This document shows positions 1 through 12,452 of a stretch of 64,000 nucleotides of DNA, one piece after another. How positions within the stretch are numbered: position 1 is the stretch's first letter; every line of letters begins with the position of its first letter. Below the pieces are notes generated by a model. The model ran no database searches. It saw nothing but the letters and a program-made list of their open reading frames with translations, and was not told where the DNA came from. The stretch covers positions 2,728,001-2,792,000 of the forward strand of contig OX104130.1 in assembly GCA_944470555.2 (NCBI GenBank), given 5' to 3'. The stretch is from Heterobilharzia americana. Lineage: Eukaryota; Platyhelminthes; Trematoda; Strigeidida; Schistosomatidae. Both the position numbers and the translations under genes were made by a program.

Positions 1-559
1 TTCGGGACCATGGATGCACATTGTGCACTTAATTGCCCTCTAACTTACAATGTACAGGTCTATATTTCACTGGCTACAATCAACATTACCATTTCGACTG
101 TAGTAATAGTTAGTTTCCATTGAAATGGGATATCACTCTTTCAATTTACTGGAGTTTTCAGTCAAACTGGATCAGATCATAAGCCAACCAAATACTTCAT
201 TCTGTGCAAAAAGACTTTATGCGATTATACTTTCTTGTAAGTTCAATCTAGAATTTGTAATGACTTGAATCCTACCTCAAAAATATAGGATAGTTGATGA
301 AGTGAATAGGCACTGGATAAACACCGTAAGAAACCTACATTTGAAGAATAGGTTATATGAAAAATGTTTATGTTAGTAGTGACTGTTTACACATATTACT
401 TCACATTCAAAGTGAAGACTTATTCCTCTGACCTACTTCATACTGAACGATGATTTGGATACCTTAGTTACAGTGAGCGATGCTGGTCGGCACACTTACT
501 TAGTCGGTGTGAGACAAAAGGAATGTCTGTAACCATAAGAAAACTGGTGTCCCCTTGGT

Positions 560-700
560 GTTTCAAGCTTGTGTCACAAAGTGAAGTGCCCAGGTCTTCA
601 GTGGTTATCCGCTGCAGATGTTGTCAGTCCATGATGAATACCACCTTAAAATCAATCAAGTACCACAAACCTCCAAACTAAATCATAGTTTAACGCTCAT
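560..700 (+). repeat. SINE-like family A tail, degenerate
   Basis: Ends with the family A signature (TCAGTCCATGATGAATACC followed by an A-rich run and ACAAACCTCC). The upstream part is too diverged to show the tRNA-like head. Confidence 0.5.
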
Positions 701-829
701 TAGTAACAAACTTCGAGATGAGATTTCCTGAGTTCTAATAAGAAGCTGTGACCGGTGGGGTAAACCAAATCGAACGCGGGGAAAAAGTACTCAACGATGG
801 CAGTGGATGAAGACCTTACTGTACTGTAA

Positions 830-1075
830 ACTAAAAGAAATAGGGAACTATGGACCACTGGGTTTGAACCCAGCGAGTGAGTGACAGTGTGCTCTTATAA
901 AGCTGAAGGTTATGGTTTTGATCCCTGGCTGTGTTGCAGATGCAAACTGCTGAGGTGTCCTGTACTAGGATGAATCAGTTGTTCAATGCTCCCATGTCTT
1001 CAAATTTTATCCAACCGCTCTCAGTCCATGAAGAATGCCAACTTGAGGTGAAGAACTTAAAGACTAGGCAATTCA
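830..1075 (+). repeat. SINE-like family A, full-length diverged copy
   Basis: Has a degenerate tRNA-like head (B-box-like GGTTTTGATCCC near 911), then GTCCTGTACTAGGATGAA and the terminal CAGTCCATGAAGAATGCC block. This matches the cleaner copy at 55.8-56.04 kb in order and spacing. Confidence 0.65.
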
Positions 1076-1579
1076 GACTACGACTGGTCCCCTGGGGGAC
1101 TGAATCACGTAGACGATCCAGTCACCACTGAGTAACCGGTATGGCTGTCTAAACCTCAGTGATCGACAGGGATTTAATTTTTTTGACCAACTTTTCGCAA
1201 GATGGCCACTACATGTTGGTGCCTCTCACTTCACCACTGAGGAATACAGATTCGAACCATGCAAGAAATACCAGTTTTCTCATTTTTGAAGGTACATCTT
1301 ATTGCTAGTGAGTACCAACGAGCACATAGTCTAGGTCAAGTAGTGCTTCCTGCTAGCTGACTCCCATCATCTACATTAATTACCCAGTAGTGACCAGTTC
1401 ATATCCAATTACTAATTGAATCACATGGATTATTTACATAAATATGTATGTATATGTAGCTGTTTCACCCACCTGTCACAAAACACGAAGGACATTCGAT
1501 GTTGTCTAACAGAAAATATATTGTTTCAGAAGTCATACTTTTTTGAATACTCCAATTATGCTTTGGACCCTGGAAAAAA

Positions 1580-1700
1580 GGACCGGTTTTCCGGTGTTGA
1601 GGTGACTGCTATATATCTGGACACGTCGACAAACCTGCAGATCAGTGTGAATAGTTTCTGACAATTCATACCATCCACTCACCATATATTTTGTCAATTT
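1580..1700. repeat. Fragment of dispersed repeat family F
   Basis: Shares the block CTGCAGATCAGTGTGAATAG with similar sequence near 25850 and 50040. No coding potential recognised. Confidence 0.35.
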
Positions 1701-1924
1701 CATAGCATTTTCCTTCCAGAGGTTACATTATGTAACGTTGTCCGTGTGATTCCCAATGGAAACTCTTTTATAATCATAGTTGAATAGCTATGTCAGCATG
1801 AACTATATAGTTTGTAAATAATTTGGAAATTCTGTATAATAACGGAAACTTGCAAGCATCAGTAAGTAACAGCTTATATCGACTGTATACGAGATGGTTC
1901 TCTTGACTGGGTTTCCTAGTGGGA

Positions 1925-2060
1925 ACGACTTGGATTTTTAGGTTGTGAGTTCTGGGTTCGAGTTTGAGTGGGAGAACACTAGTCAATAGGATGCAGGTAC
2001 ACCCGTCTTACAAGCCCTAGACAGGAAGAAACGTGTGTTCTGGATCCGACTATCATCTAG
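1925..2060 (+). repeat. SINE-like family B copy
   Basis: A diverged promoter-like head with GGGTTCGAGTTTGAG near 1953 is followed by a block like the family B end, GACGAAACGCGCGTCCTGGATTCC in better copies and here AGGAAGAAACGTGTGTTCTGG. Confidence 0.5.
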
Positions 2061-2096
2061 GACTAAGCAAATCACAGCTTGCAAATCACTTCACGT

Positions 2097-2102
2097 TTTA
2101 TT
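2097..2102 (-). terminator. Candidate poly(A) signal for the receptor gene
   Basis: AATAAA on the minus strand, about 370 bases beyond the receptor stop codon. It is the first perfect hexamer I noticed downstream. It overlaps no other called feature but the hexamer is frequent in AT-rich DNA, so this is only a candidate. Confidence 0.3.
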
Positions 2103-2468
2103 GTTAAGTTTTAAAATGCACAGGGCATACTCGTCGAAAGTTTGATCATTGATTTAAAGCGGAGTAACGACCGTGACAGCAGATCATAAATACATCTGAG
2201 TTTTTGCAAAACAAAATGAAAAATCTTAACCTTCATAACTAATGACTAATTTAATGAAATTCACTGGAAAATGGGATTCGAAACAGAATAACAAATAAAG
2301 AAATGAAATTTATCAAGATATTAAGCTCGAAAATAATTTGGAGAATAGGTATGAAAGTAAGGATCTCAAGGTCAAATGTTGCAATTTAAACAAGGGAAAT
2401 GTTTGAAAAGTTGTTTGTAATGCTTCATTTTTCAATTCTTCATCTTATATGACACAGGAATTTTCCTA

Positions 2469-2875
2469 TCATTTCTCATGGCTTCCTAATAATTGTTCCA
2501 TTTCTCCACTGACACTCCTACGATTTAAGACAAAAGGTCTTAACAAAATTGAACATAGAATTGCAACAATGATCACAAGAATACATATCAAGATTTGTTG
2601 AATTATGTCTGGTCCTTTAACAATGATCTTTATTAATTCAATGATTGAAGAATTTCTTAAATCAGCTGATTCATTAAAATATACCAATGGTAATAATGAC
2701 AAATCAGGAAGTTGAGATAGTTGTTTCATTTTTTGATTTTTCTAACGACAATATTCACTTGAAATTTACTCTGAGCACTAATGATAACTCCAGTGTTTGG
2801 TTCAATATAAACTGTTGTATTGAATTCATCAGTTGGGTGGATACCACCGACAGCGTTTTGATAGATTTCATCAGC
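2469..2875 (-). CDS. CD36/LIMP-2-like scavenger receptor, 3' terminal exon (frameshifted)
   Basis: This is the last coding exon of the receptor whose 5' exon lies at 30.05-31.08 kb. It begins right after a pyrimidine-rich acceptor ending in TAG (2878-2876). The first 49 codons read ADEIYQNAVGGIHPTDEF and IEPNTGVIISAQSKFQVNIVV, matching the family segment before the last luminal strands. After the A6 run at 2734-2729 the frame hits TGA, while the next frame continues LPLVYFNES, a membrane helix (about IIQQILICILVIIVAILCSI) and a short tail with EMEQLL before the stop at 2469. One extra A in that run would join the frames. With both exons, the product is about 480 residues, the usual length for CD36/LIMP-2. 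EMEQLL fits the acidic dileucine consensus for lysosomal sorting. Confidence 0.87.
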
Positions 2876-3779
2876 CTATTTAGAAAAAAGGTGATTAAAA
2901 AATGGTGCTTTTTATGAAAGTTTAACTTATAATATGGATTCATAGTTAAGCTGAATAAAAATCGGAGTGGCTGTTCACTTTTTTATTGTTAAATTATAGA
3001 TTATTTTTTAGTAAGTTATTAGTACTTACTGGAAATAGTACTTCAGAATGGTGCAAGACAAACAAGAATGGTGATTGCAGTAAGCCTATCCCAGACAATT
3101 CTATGGAGAGCAGTTCAAGTAAACAGTTCACACAAGCTAGCTGAATTACACAGTTTTGAATATTCCTAGTTACAGTAGCATAGACTCAGTTCCATTTAAA
3201 ATAGCCAATAGGATTCCGGTTGTCTTCTCTGAGCTGGGTGGTTTCATCGGGAAACTTTCGTTATCTTTCTAGACGATATCATCATCACCATTAACTTCAA
3301 TATAAAGTAACCTGTCAACATCTCTCCGTGAGTAACTTAATAGCTTGCCCTGACGAACTGGTTTGTGATTAGTTGTCTCCTTCGACTGTTGTGTCACTGA
3401 CTGTATAGATTTTCCTGTTGTCTGTTCTTCTGCTTGACTTCTGACCTTTCTGTTTTTTGTCCCTATTCTCATTGGTTGCTAGATTCGGTCTGTAGCTATA
3501 CATTTATTGATTACTAACTGACCTGAATGCTAAACTTCTAGGAATTTTCTGATATTCTTTGTGTTTCCTCTCTTCAAGATCCTTACAGTTTCAAAATTGA
3601 ATTCGTATACATAGTTATCCACGTGCATTGAAATGAGTGATGAAATATCGTGACGTGTGACGTGTTCGTGTAAATGAAGGTGAGCAGAATGACCACTTTG
3701 TTCAAAGTTGTGTTGAAACTGAAGTGATGATAGTGGCCGCACTACAAAATGATCGACAGTTGTCGATCACCACATAGAA

Positions 3780-4035
3780 CTAGACAATATGAAATTAGTT
3801 TCCCTCCAGTAACCAATCAATATTTTTGATCCTATCCTACAGGAGGTCAGTCACGGACAGAATGGCTCATTGGTGACGTCTCTGACTGCCGGACTTGTTA
3901 ACCCAAGTTAGAAGCTCAGGCTGGACACCACTTCCATCACAGCTGTAGATATACCTTGCTGACGAGTACTAACAAACAGGAATTCTAGGCTAAGCAGAAT
4001 TTGTTACCAATTACCTCCGTCCAACTAACACTTTA
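3780..4035 (+). repeat. SINE-like family C copy
   Basis: Contains GGAGGTCAGTCACGGACAGAATGGCTCATTGG followed by TACCTTGCTGACGAGTACTAACAA, ending in a CCGTCCAACTAAC block. The same order occurs at 26.5-26.73 kb and 50.95-51.15 kb. Confidence 0.55.
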
Positions 4036-4309
4036 AATTCAGAATGCATACACTATATCACTGGCCAGAATATGAATAAGCGAGTAAACAGATAAATTAA
4101 ACGAGTGTATATGCTTATATATGTAAGCCGTAATACAATTTAAGTATATTTAGATAGTCAAATGAGTTTTCAGAACTTTTCGCTGTATATGCCACAGCTT
4201 CTTCAACCTGAGAAATTAAGAACAGACAGTCCCGTTTATAAATGAAAATGAAACATTAAGAGGACAAAAATAGTTTAAAAACGAACATGCTCTAGAGTAA
4301 TAAATTATT

Positions 4310-4480
4310 CTAAGGCAGTATTCATCACGGATCGGCATCAGTTGGAGAACAGCTGAGAACTGCTTAGCTGACTCTTCCCAGAATGGGGCTCCGCAGCAGT
4401 GAACACCTACAATCCGTCAGGGATCGAACTCATGAGCGTCATTTCTCCCAGCCACTTGGTTCAAACTTACTGGTCCAAAA
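4310..4480 (-). repeat. SINE-like family A copy
   Basis: Minus-strand copy: GTATTCATCACGGATCGGCA is the reverse complement of the family end, followed by the degenerate tRNA-like head with AGGGATCGAACTC (reverse B box). Confidence 0.6.
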
Positions 4481-4675
4481 CTCTTGATTCTATCAGTTCA
4501 TGATATGGCGTGGCCTTTACATGGTGATATCGTTGAATGTTTACTCTCATGTTTGATTGGTTTACCCCACATGTCATGACTCTACATTAAAATTTCCGGA
4601 AATGTCGTTTCGAAGCCTGTCCCTAATGAGCACCAGGCAGTGAATTATTTTGGAGGTTTGTGGTACTTGATTGAT

Positions 4676-4850
4676 TCTAAGGTGGTATTCATCACGTACT
4701 GACATCATTTGGAGCGGAGAACCACTGAAAATGTGAAGATACTGGACAGTCGTTTCGTCCTACTACAAGATTATTGAACTGTTCGCATTCACAACACTCA
4801 GAGGCTCTCCTGGTTATGTCGCTTCATGATGATATAGATATAGATAAACC
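4676..4850 (-). repeat. SINE-like family A copy
   Basis: GGTGGTATTCATCACGTACT, then CTGGACAGTCGTTTCGTCCT, the reversed family A tail. The head is poorly preserved. Confidence 0.6.
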
Positions 4851-5599
4851 CCCATAATTCTTGTCAGTATTTTCAGTCGTATTAAGTAGAAGGCATCGAT
4901 AGTAACCAGTCATTATGCTAGGTCAAATATTCCAGGGTAGAGAAAGCTCCTTACACATGTATAAGTGTCACCACAACTCAAAGTGAACTTATCGACACAA
5001 TGTGAGGTAGGCCTAACTGAGTTTCGTTTCTTATTTGTTGACACTGAGAGAGGAAATATCCCCAAGGTTAAATAAAGACAGGCAACATAGAAGGTGAATT
5101 TGTTAATCAATCGAAGCTTTGGGCTATCAGCTGCATAATCCAGGCAGCTTTAAACAGTAAGTTGATGATGATTACCTTCTTCCCGATGAGTAGTTGATCT
5201 TTTCTGTGACATACAATGAATTTAACCTGGATAACCATCTGTCTGTAAAACTGAATATACCTATTTTATTTCACCATCCACTATATAACTGGATATTTTG
5301 AATACCAGACCAAATTATAAAGCTAACATAAGATCAACTTTCCAGAAACAAGCACAAAACGAAGAGTTTCTTCGTTTCAGTAACACTATTCCTACTCAGC
5401 ACAAAATGTCTTCGGTCAGTTATCTATTCTTAACTTCTGGAAGAATATGTACCAAGTATAAATTGGATAACGAAACTAATCATTTCTTCAAATTGACGAT
5501 AAAAATGAAATAAAATAGCTGAAAAAAGGCGTCTTTCATTTTCAGCATTCATTTCTGATTAGTACAAGCTAATTAAAGACAAAAAATAATACTGATACC

Positions 5600-5740
5600 G
5601 AGTTATGGTTGACAGTGGAGTGAAAATCTGTGTCATGACAGGATTCGATCCGGCAGCCTCCGGGAGTAAGATCCTACCGTGCTTAGATTTTCATTTCACC
5701 TTCAATCATCACACAGTATCAATAATATGAGTCTACTAAA
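5600..5740. repeat. SINE-like family D, collapsed head-to-head pair
   Basis: GTGGAGTGAAAATCTGTGTC plus AGGATTCGATCC (reverse B box) on the left meets AGATTTTCATTTCACCTTCA on the right. The left and right ends are the same family D tail in opposite orientation, with the tRNA-like heads reduced between them. Confidence 0.5.
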
Positions 5741-5769
5741 CCGCGGCTATCTCAGACAGTCACACTGAT

Positions 5770-5960
5770 AAAAATGATACTTATCACGGATTGGCAGCAG
5801 TTGGAGAGCCATTGAAAACCTGGGAGCGCTAGACAGTTGTTTCATCCTAGCATGGGATTCTTCAGCATTGCACATGGATGACCCCACCAAGATGTTCAGG
5901 TTCCTCACCCAACATGTTACCCTTTAGCCAGTGGGTTGAAATACAACGATCCATATATTC
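5770..5960 (-). repeat. SINE-like family A copy
   Basis: Reversed tail CTTATCACGGATTGGCAGCA, then CTAGACAGTTGTTTCATCCT and a degenerate head ending near CAACATGTTACCCTTTAGCC. Confidence 0.6.
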
Positions 5961-6639
5961 CTACTCCTGGCAGTCCGCAGTATAGCGTAACCTCCATTCA
6001 GTGCCATTGCTAAGTACCAGTACTCATGTCCAATTTGGCTTGCTGCACTTGTCACAACTTCTTATAAGGACTTCAAGAAATTTCATCTCGAAGCAAGTCA
6101 CTTATAAACACCAAACAGTAGTTCATTTGGGGGGTTTGTGTGGTACTAACATGCAACAGTGACATGTTCAATCTTTCAGTTATTTGCGTTAAGCGCAAAT
6201 GTATTTAAAAGGTCGGATTCTACTGCTTAATTGTATCAGTAATCAAAGAAGAATGAGTTTCAACACGAAATACCTAGTAAATGTAGCTAAGGTATTTGCG
6301 TACAACGATATCATACTGAGTAAGAAATGAACATAGACATATGAAAATCTATATGTATAAAACGAGTGGGTTCCCACCTATAAACCTACTTAGTCTAAAA
6401 ACCAACATTTAGACTTTGTTCATAATGTGATAGTTTAATTGAAACATCTAAGGACAGCAGCTAGTTGTATATGAATTTATTGCATACATGTTTCTGCTTA
6501 GCATATCACTATGACTTTCACTAGTATGTCAAACAGTGTCTAGTCTTGAGTGCTGACTGAATTCCATCGACTATTTTCCAATGCAGGGACTAAGGTAGAG
6601 ACTAAAACCCATGAGTAGACTAAATTAATGTCATCTGGT

Positions 6640-6930
6640 TGGTGCAGGCAATCGATAGAGAGTCTTTCTCGACCTGGCTTTTGCGCCTTCGTTGGCACTC
6701 ATCAACAAGGCGTATCTGCTACCACCTGAGAGATTCAACCCACACCAGTCAGTACTGAAATCATAGACATTGCAACAGAGTTATCTAGACCATGACTGAA
6801 GTCCTGTAGGATTGGATTAGACACACTGAATGGTCAGTGGAGAGTGACGGGTTCGAATTTCCATGGGAAATCATTTGTTTCGTGGTTGCAGATGCACCTT
6901 GTTTGTTCGTTCCAATAAGTATGAGACTTA
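6640..6930. repeat. SINE-like family C, head-to-head pair
   Basis: The left half ends in reversed family C sequence (TTGGCACTCATCAACAAGGC). The right half has GACGGGTTCGAATTTCC, a good B box, followed by GGTTGCAGATGCACCTTG in forward orientation. The same arrangement recurs at 11.2-11.5 kb. Confidence 0.6.
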
Positions 6931-6999
6931 GACGTAATTGCTCATATTCCTATTCTGGTCATATTCAATAATTGTCTGTGATGATACTGTGTAGAGTAA

Positions 7000-8330
7000 A
7001 TTCCAAGTTGAGCAAATAATCCTAGTCTAGTTGATCTCCTGATCAATAAGGCAAAAAGAATAGTAACTGACGGGTTCAGTTAACTTGTCTTTTATTCAGT
7101 TAGACGTGCTGTTAAATTCGACTGTAAACCCAGTAGAAGCATGAATTGATTGGTCATCTTTCAGCTCAACACTTGTTAAGGTGGTATAAGAAATCGATTT
7201 AAAGTGATTTCCAGTCAACGGTTGTACTTCATAGCCTATACAATAGAATATTAAACTCATAATTCAAGGAGATCTAGATTAATTTCGGTACTATTCAAGT
7301 TTCCCTCCAATGGAAAACACCATTCTGGCTTGATAGCAGCATTTACCAACTTATAATATCTTGGTCTCTTCGAAATTGACTCAGAATTGTCGCCTTATTC
7401 TTCGTTAACACTTTTGTAATCGGTACTCTTGGTGATCTGAATACGAACTCTCTGTTTGACTGATCACAAGGACATATACTACTGATGAATCTCAATTCAT
7501 CGGTCTCATGTTTCTCACTTTCTACCAATTGATATCGATGCGTATTAGAAACTGCTTTATTATCGAACAATCCCTACAAACTACCTACCAAATTACCACC
7601 CGATGTGCACTCGTGACATTTTTTGAAGTGGATTTCCCAAAGTTTTAAATATGAAACTGTGAACCATAGAGTCACCCTAGTTGGGTGTTAAGATAGTTGT
7701 CAACGAATGATGTTAGACAACGATCACGCTAAATCGCTAATTGACAGAGTGTACAAGTGTGGAAAATTAAATTTCAAGCCAACTGAATGAATAGTAACGT
7801 CTTTGCCATCAGAACTGATAGTCCTAGGTGGTATCTCTCCAGGAATCCTAAGTGCGCACTTATGAGAAGCCCCAAACCACAACAAAACACCTGTCTAATG
7901 GTTTCAGGTTTCCATGTCTCACCAAATAATACCAGTTCGTGATAAAAACTAAATGAATTCAATCAGTCCAGACAAACAACCAGTTGAATTTTGAGGAACA
8001 GATAAATCAATACTCTATGTGTAAGTAACGCAATGAACTTCACTTGTACGATATAAATTGTGATCGGGATGCACTCATCAACCCTCTGTACATTCATGCA
8101 GTAGCCAATAAGCCACACTTATTGCGTCACGGTAAATAACACTGTCTGCCTAGACCTTGGGAGGTGGAGTTGGGTTAGAACTCATCACTTGGTGCTTACG
8201 AGTGAAGAGGAAATTTAAGGTGAATCTTCCTCACTTTAGTGTACGGAAAGACTAGTGAAACAGCAAATGGCCACGTATCATTTATCTTATGCAGTAAATT
8301 TAGCTTACTGTATTAAATAAAATCGAACAC
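7000..8330. other. Intronic stretch without recognised features
   Basis: AT-rich sequence within the receptor intron. I see no coding similarity, long repeat or RNA gene. A small open frame on the minus strand at 7343-7570 shows no family motif. Confidence 0.4.
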
Positions 8331-8335
8331 TGATG

Positions 8336-8484
8336 ATTTCAAATTGGTATTCATCTCAGAATGACATCTGTTGAAGAAACCTTGTAAATCTGAAGGCTGT
8401 TTTGTTCTGACGTGGGACTCAGCAGTGAAAGCCATGACCCCCCAGGGACCGAACCAATGGCCTTAAGGTTATGCAACCACTGCG
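8336..8484 (-). repeat. SINE-like family A copy
   Basis: Reversed tail TTGGTATTCATCTCAGAATG, then TGTTTTGTTCTGACGTGGGAC and a head with GGGACCGAACCAATGGCC. Confidence 0.6.
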
Positions 8485-8489
8485 TTACC

Positions 8490-8735
8490 AGTGACCCTTT
8501 GAATCGGCACCCAGTGGTTCAAATTTTCCTGATTCTCTCAGTTCACGATGGATTGCGATGTGCATCAGAGACTTCATAGACTGGTGCCACGTCTTCGATT
8601 GGCCATCTTGAGCTTTCATTAGACGTAACTCCGCCTCGGCTAACACTGCATGTCCAGGTAGGTAGTGGTTCAATATACGTAGCACATATCCAGCCACCTC
8701 AGTTGGTGAAGAATAACCACCTAATCGACCGACTC
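8490..8735 (-). mobile_element. C-terminal fragment of a non-LTR retrotransposon
   Basis: Minus-strand translation reads GYVLRILNHYLPGHAVLAEA and DGQSKTWHQSMKSL, the post-reverse-transcriptase C-terminal region of the same lineage as the element at 61.5-64 kb (RWLGHVLRM...QTKTWH pattern in intact copies). It is a 5'-truncated relic with no catalytic part. A related fragment lies at 51.44-51.72 kb. Confidence 0.65.
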
Positions 8736-9014
8736 GCCTTCATTTCCTAATACCCTTCGCCTAATCAATAGAATCCAACTCACATGATTCCGTCGATTTA
8801 AGACTCTCCGGTAGGATTTAAATTGGATAGTTTCATGAATATTAGGCTCCAGGTGAAAAGTTGACATTACATATAACTTATACTTGGACAAATCTCAGCC
8901 TCCTCATATATACACAGACTTACATTCATGCATCGTAAGTATCAGTGCATCATGATGCGAATGATTAATAACCCTTTTGAAAAATAATCATAATCTAGTC
9001 ATAGTTGGACAGTG

Positions 9015-9017
<3 letters not shown>

Positions 9018-9065
<48 letters not shown>
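9018..9065. repeat. (AT)n microsatellite
   Basis: Pure TA dinucleotide tract of about 47 bases. Confidence 0.95.
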
Positions 9066-9068
<3 letters not shown>

Positions 9069-9069
9069 A

Positions 9070-10300
9070 ACGTAGATTCTGATTATTACCCTAAAGAAGC
9101 TGGGACAAGACTTCCTTGCAAAACGTTGGAATTTCGTATTTCAAACGCTGAGATTTGTCCAAATATAACTTATATCCTCACTCGGATGTACATACATTCA
9201 AACCGGGATTATTCAAACAACTTTACAGCAAGCTCATTAACCGACGTAGACTGACCACTTTCATCTTGTCAACAAACAACTTGACAGTTCAAAGACTTTT
9301 ATATATCGTAAGTTTCAAAACTTTTCTCTTTACTGATATAACAGGAGTTGATAATTGTTCAGTATTCGCCGAATTCTGATGTTTTTTTCTTAAACCTTTT
9401 ATCACCAGACAAAACGAATTCTTCAGTATTTAATTTATAATGGCGTCATCTTTTCTGGTGACGAAGGGTCCAAGAACAAACTTCAAGCCTCGAAGAACAC
9501 TAAACAATTGTCATCTTCCTATGCCTGAGTTACCAAATATCTCTACTATCTCAAAAAAATTTCACGCTCAATACGCTTCTTTATGCTTAGCGTTGAGAGA
9601 AATTTACTGAGCAAAACTAGTTCCACCCGAAAATAACTTTTCCTCATTAAATTAATTTTTATGAAAGTATATCTTATCACGAAGAGTTAAATACAAAATA
9701 TTTGTCAACTGTTCCACTGGATAGATCTCTGAACAAAACGGGAAAAATTAATACTGATGAATTCACCTGGTCCAAAAATGACCTACAAAAATGACAAACC
9801 TATTCATGTAAATCAATATACAACCCATTTCAATCATCAATGGTTAAAAAAATTATCAGCCATGTGATACTGATTCTTTGCTTTGTTCATTACTTCATCA
9901 CAAGCGTCCTGTAATCAATGACTGACTAAAAAACTCTGCATAAATCAGACAAAAATGTGTACATTTATTCAAAATATATTATTTCAAGGTGTTTTCAGTC
10001 ACTTTTTATAGGAAAATACACATAATCTGAGATTTTTACTACGCTTATCATGAGAACGAAACAGGATATGTATGTGTGTGTGCTGTTAGTGCGATCTAAT
10101 CATAATTTATAAACACAGTGACAAAATTTACTTAGACACAAAATGTTATTGGCAGTCGGTGCATAATTACTCCAGTGAAATATATAGATTCAGGTTGATA
10201 AAATTTTGTAAACAAGTTTAATGAAATGGCTGCCAGCTGAGAACTAACGTGCACAAGTTACATAGATAAGATCACTTGAGTGTAACTAATTTCATGTTGT
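9070..10300. other. Intronic stretch without recognised features
   Basis: AT-rich with scattered short open frames and no recognised motif. A short TGTGTG tract lies near 10070-10083. Confidence 0.4.
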
Positions 10301-10379
10301 CCAGCCCCGACTACTGACCAACTTCAATGGTTCATTTTGTAATGCAAACACCGAAATTGGATACTTGGCATCAAAGTGT

Positions 10380-10450
10380 ACTCTGATTGATGTTACATGA
10401 TTGCAGGCAGTTGACAGGAAGCCGTTCTCGAACTGGGCTTCATGTTTGTT
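10380..10450 (-). repeat. SINE-like family C fragment
   Basis: GCAGTTGACAGGAAGCCGTT followed by TTCATGTTTGTTGGCAC matches the reversed family C unit seen at 11.2 and 26.36 kb. Confidence 0.5.
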
Positions 10451-11150
10451 GGCACATGTGGTTTTCTAAGCCTTACTTATTTCCAGGTCAGCCAACTATC
10501 ACTCCTACTAACGGGGAACGCCCCAATCTCAAATGTCTATCCTTACCTCTTTTTTAGGGATGGCACCGAGTCCCCTCCCTGGATTATCTCTCTAACACCG
10601 GCCGTATCCCACACTTATCACTCAACTAATAACAGCACCTCCTTCCTAAAATGGTTAAACGGCGGCACCCACGCATTTAAGCCCTAATTGCCAGCTTGGT
10701 TAGAAGGCAATCGACCAGGTTAACCAATTAATTGGTGAATGATTCCAAAGACCCACTCCCTGGCCAGAAGGGATGGTATAGGCCTCTTCACTTTTAGCGT
10801 TCTATGGTGACAGCTGGTGTAGTCACTAGAGTCAACGTCATCACTGACCTGGAACTCACACTAGAGATATTGACAAGTACCACGGCCAACTCAGTCCTAA
10901 TAGCATGTCACTCAGCGAAGATAGCGGCCACACCACTCACAGCCTTCATTATACTTCGCATGCATCCTGAGATGCACCCTATCTCGTCTATGACATATCA
11001 AACACTGTGTTGTCAAAAGAAACACCCTTAGCTCACAGTTTATGCACCTCGAGAGGTCTCTGTACTTCTGCTTAGTGCCGCCATTACTCAATCTAGGTTT
11101 GTTTCTTCACTTCAAGACCCTAGCTCTGGACAGAAAGATATGACGATGAG
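10450..11150. other. C-rich island of unknown origin
   Basis: This stretch is visibly richer in C and G than its surroundings (for example ACGGGGAACGCCCCAATC and ACACCGGCCGTATCCC). It has open frames on the plus strand (10442-10687 and 10804-11031) with no family I recognise. It could be an old mobile element or transferred DNA; composition was judged by eye. Confidence 0.35.
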
Positions 11151-11194
11151 TTGGTTCGGAGTTAATGTCTGCTTAACAGCGGGATCCATGATAA

Positions 11195-11500
11195 GAACCA
11201 CGGTAGGTGGTTGAAGGCAATTGTCAGGAAGCGTTCCCGAAATGGGTTTCTTGCCTGCTGGCATTCTTCAATAAGGTTTACCGCAAAGGAACTGATGTCA
11301 CCTGAGAGGTTCAACCTGCATCACCTAATACTAAAGCCAAAGACATCACTGCTGAGCTATTCAGGCCACGACTGACGTCCTGTAGGATTCGGTCAGACTC
11401 ACTAACTGGTGAGTGAAGTGTCATGGCTTAGAGTCTCACAGGGGACATCAGGCACTTCAAGGTTGCAGATGCACCTTTCTGATGAAACCTAGGTCGAGCA
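11195..11500. repeat. SINE-like family C, head-to-head pair
   Basis: GGCAATTGTCAGGAAGCGTT and GGCATTCTTCAATAAGG on the left (reversed family C), then GACGTCCTGTAGGATTCGGT and AAGGTTGCAGATGCACC on the right (forward). Same layout as 6.64-6.93 kb. Confidence 0.6.
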
Positions 11501-11938
11501 GGGGTACCTACCGACTGCCTGTTACCACTTAACACACGATGTCCGTTTAATATTTTATCTGACGTCAGAATCAAATAATTTACATAGTTCTTAGTTATTC
11601 ATGCAAGGATTTATGTGAGAACTCAACTATCAATCAACATAGTTACTCAGAATTAGAACCATTTTGAGCACAAATATAATGTCGTTCTATGAAGTACAAA
11701 ATTCTTAATGAATGCTCATCATTTCCTACCACTCAAAAATTTTCATTTGAGATGTCAGCTTCAAGAGTGCGATCGACGTTACATTCGATACTCTTCTCAT
11801 TTATATTTTCCACTGGAAATACTCTTTCAATAATCCCCCCTTCAAACAAAAGCATCTTCGGTTTTTAATCAGTTTATAGATCTTCAAACTAAGTTGTGAT
11901 TTAATGGTTTGAAAATCTTGATCATTGGGTAAGTGATG

Positions 11939-12452
11939 TTATTTTGGCATTTGTATTTCTTAAAGGGAATGTAAAACAAAATTAATTTGTTTCAAATGAC
12001 TATTTCGCTACTTAGTGTTGCTAACATCTTTATCAAAGTTATAGTAAACCACAATTTACATTATCCCGTGAACTCATATATGATAACTAGATAAGTATTC
12101 TTCTGCACAAATAATTCTGCATCATCAGAATTGTAGAATAAAGATGATATCCACTTGTTGTGTGTGTGTGTGTGTGTGTGAAGAGTGTATGAATCACAGA
12201 TTGAGATTTGTATGTACACATGTGTGTTGATTGTTCTTATCGTATGTATTGTAGTTATGTCAGTATGTGGGGGTTGGGGTGGGTTGAGACTAGGTGAAAT
12301 TATTTAGACAGTTGTGATTTCACTTAATGTGAAGATATTCTGCTATGAGACATTCTTTATGGTTTCTGAAGTCTTTCTGAATAATTTCGATACTGTTAGT
12401 GATTCGACCCTGTGACCTGAAATTGTCGCATGTAGAGCTATGGCTGATGTGC
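11939..12452 (+). repeat. Left arm of a 514-bp near-perfect inverted repeat
   Basis: Pairs with 12740-13253 on the opposite strand with about eight mismatches by hand count. Both arms carry a (TG)n tract of equal length, and a G-rich block (12267-12283) that is C-rich in the other arm. No protein-coding match. Confidence 0.93.

Noticed and set aside
2687..2917. Plus-strand open frame
   Set aside because: Antisense shadow of the receptor's terminal exon.
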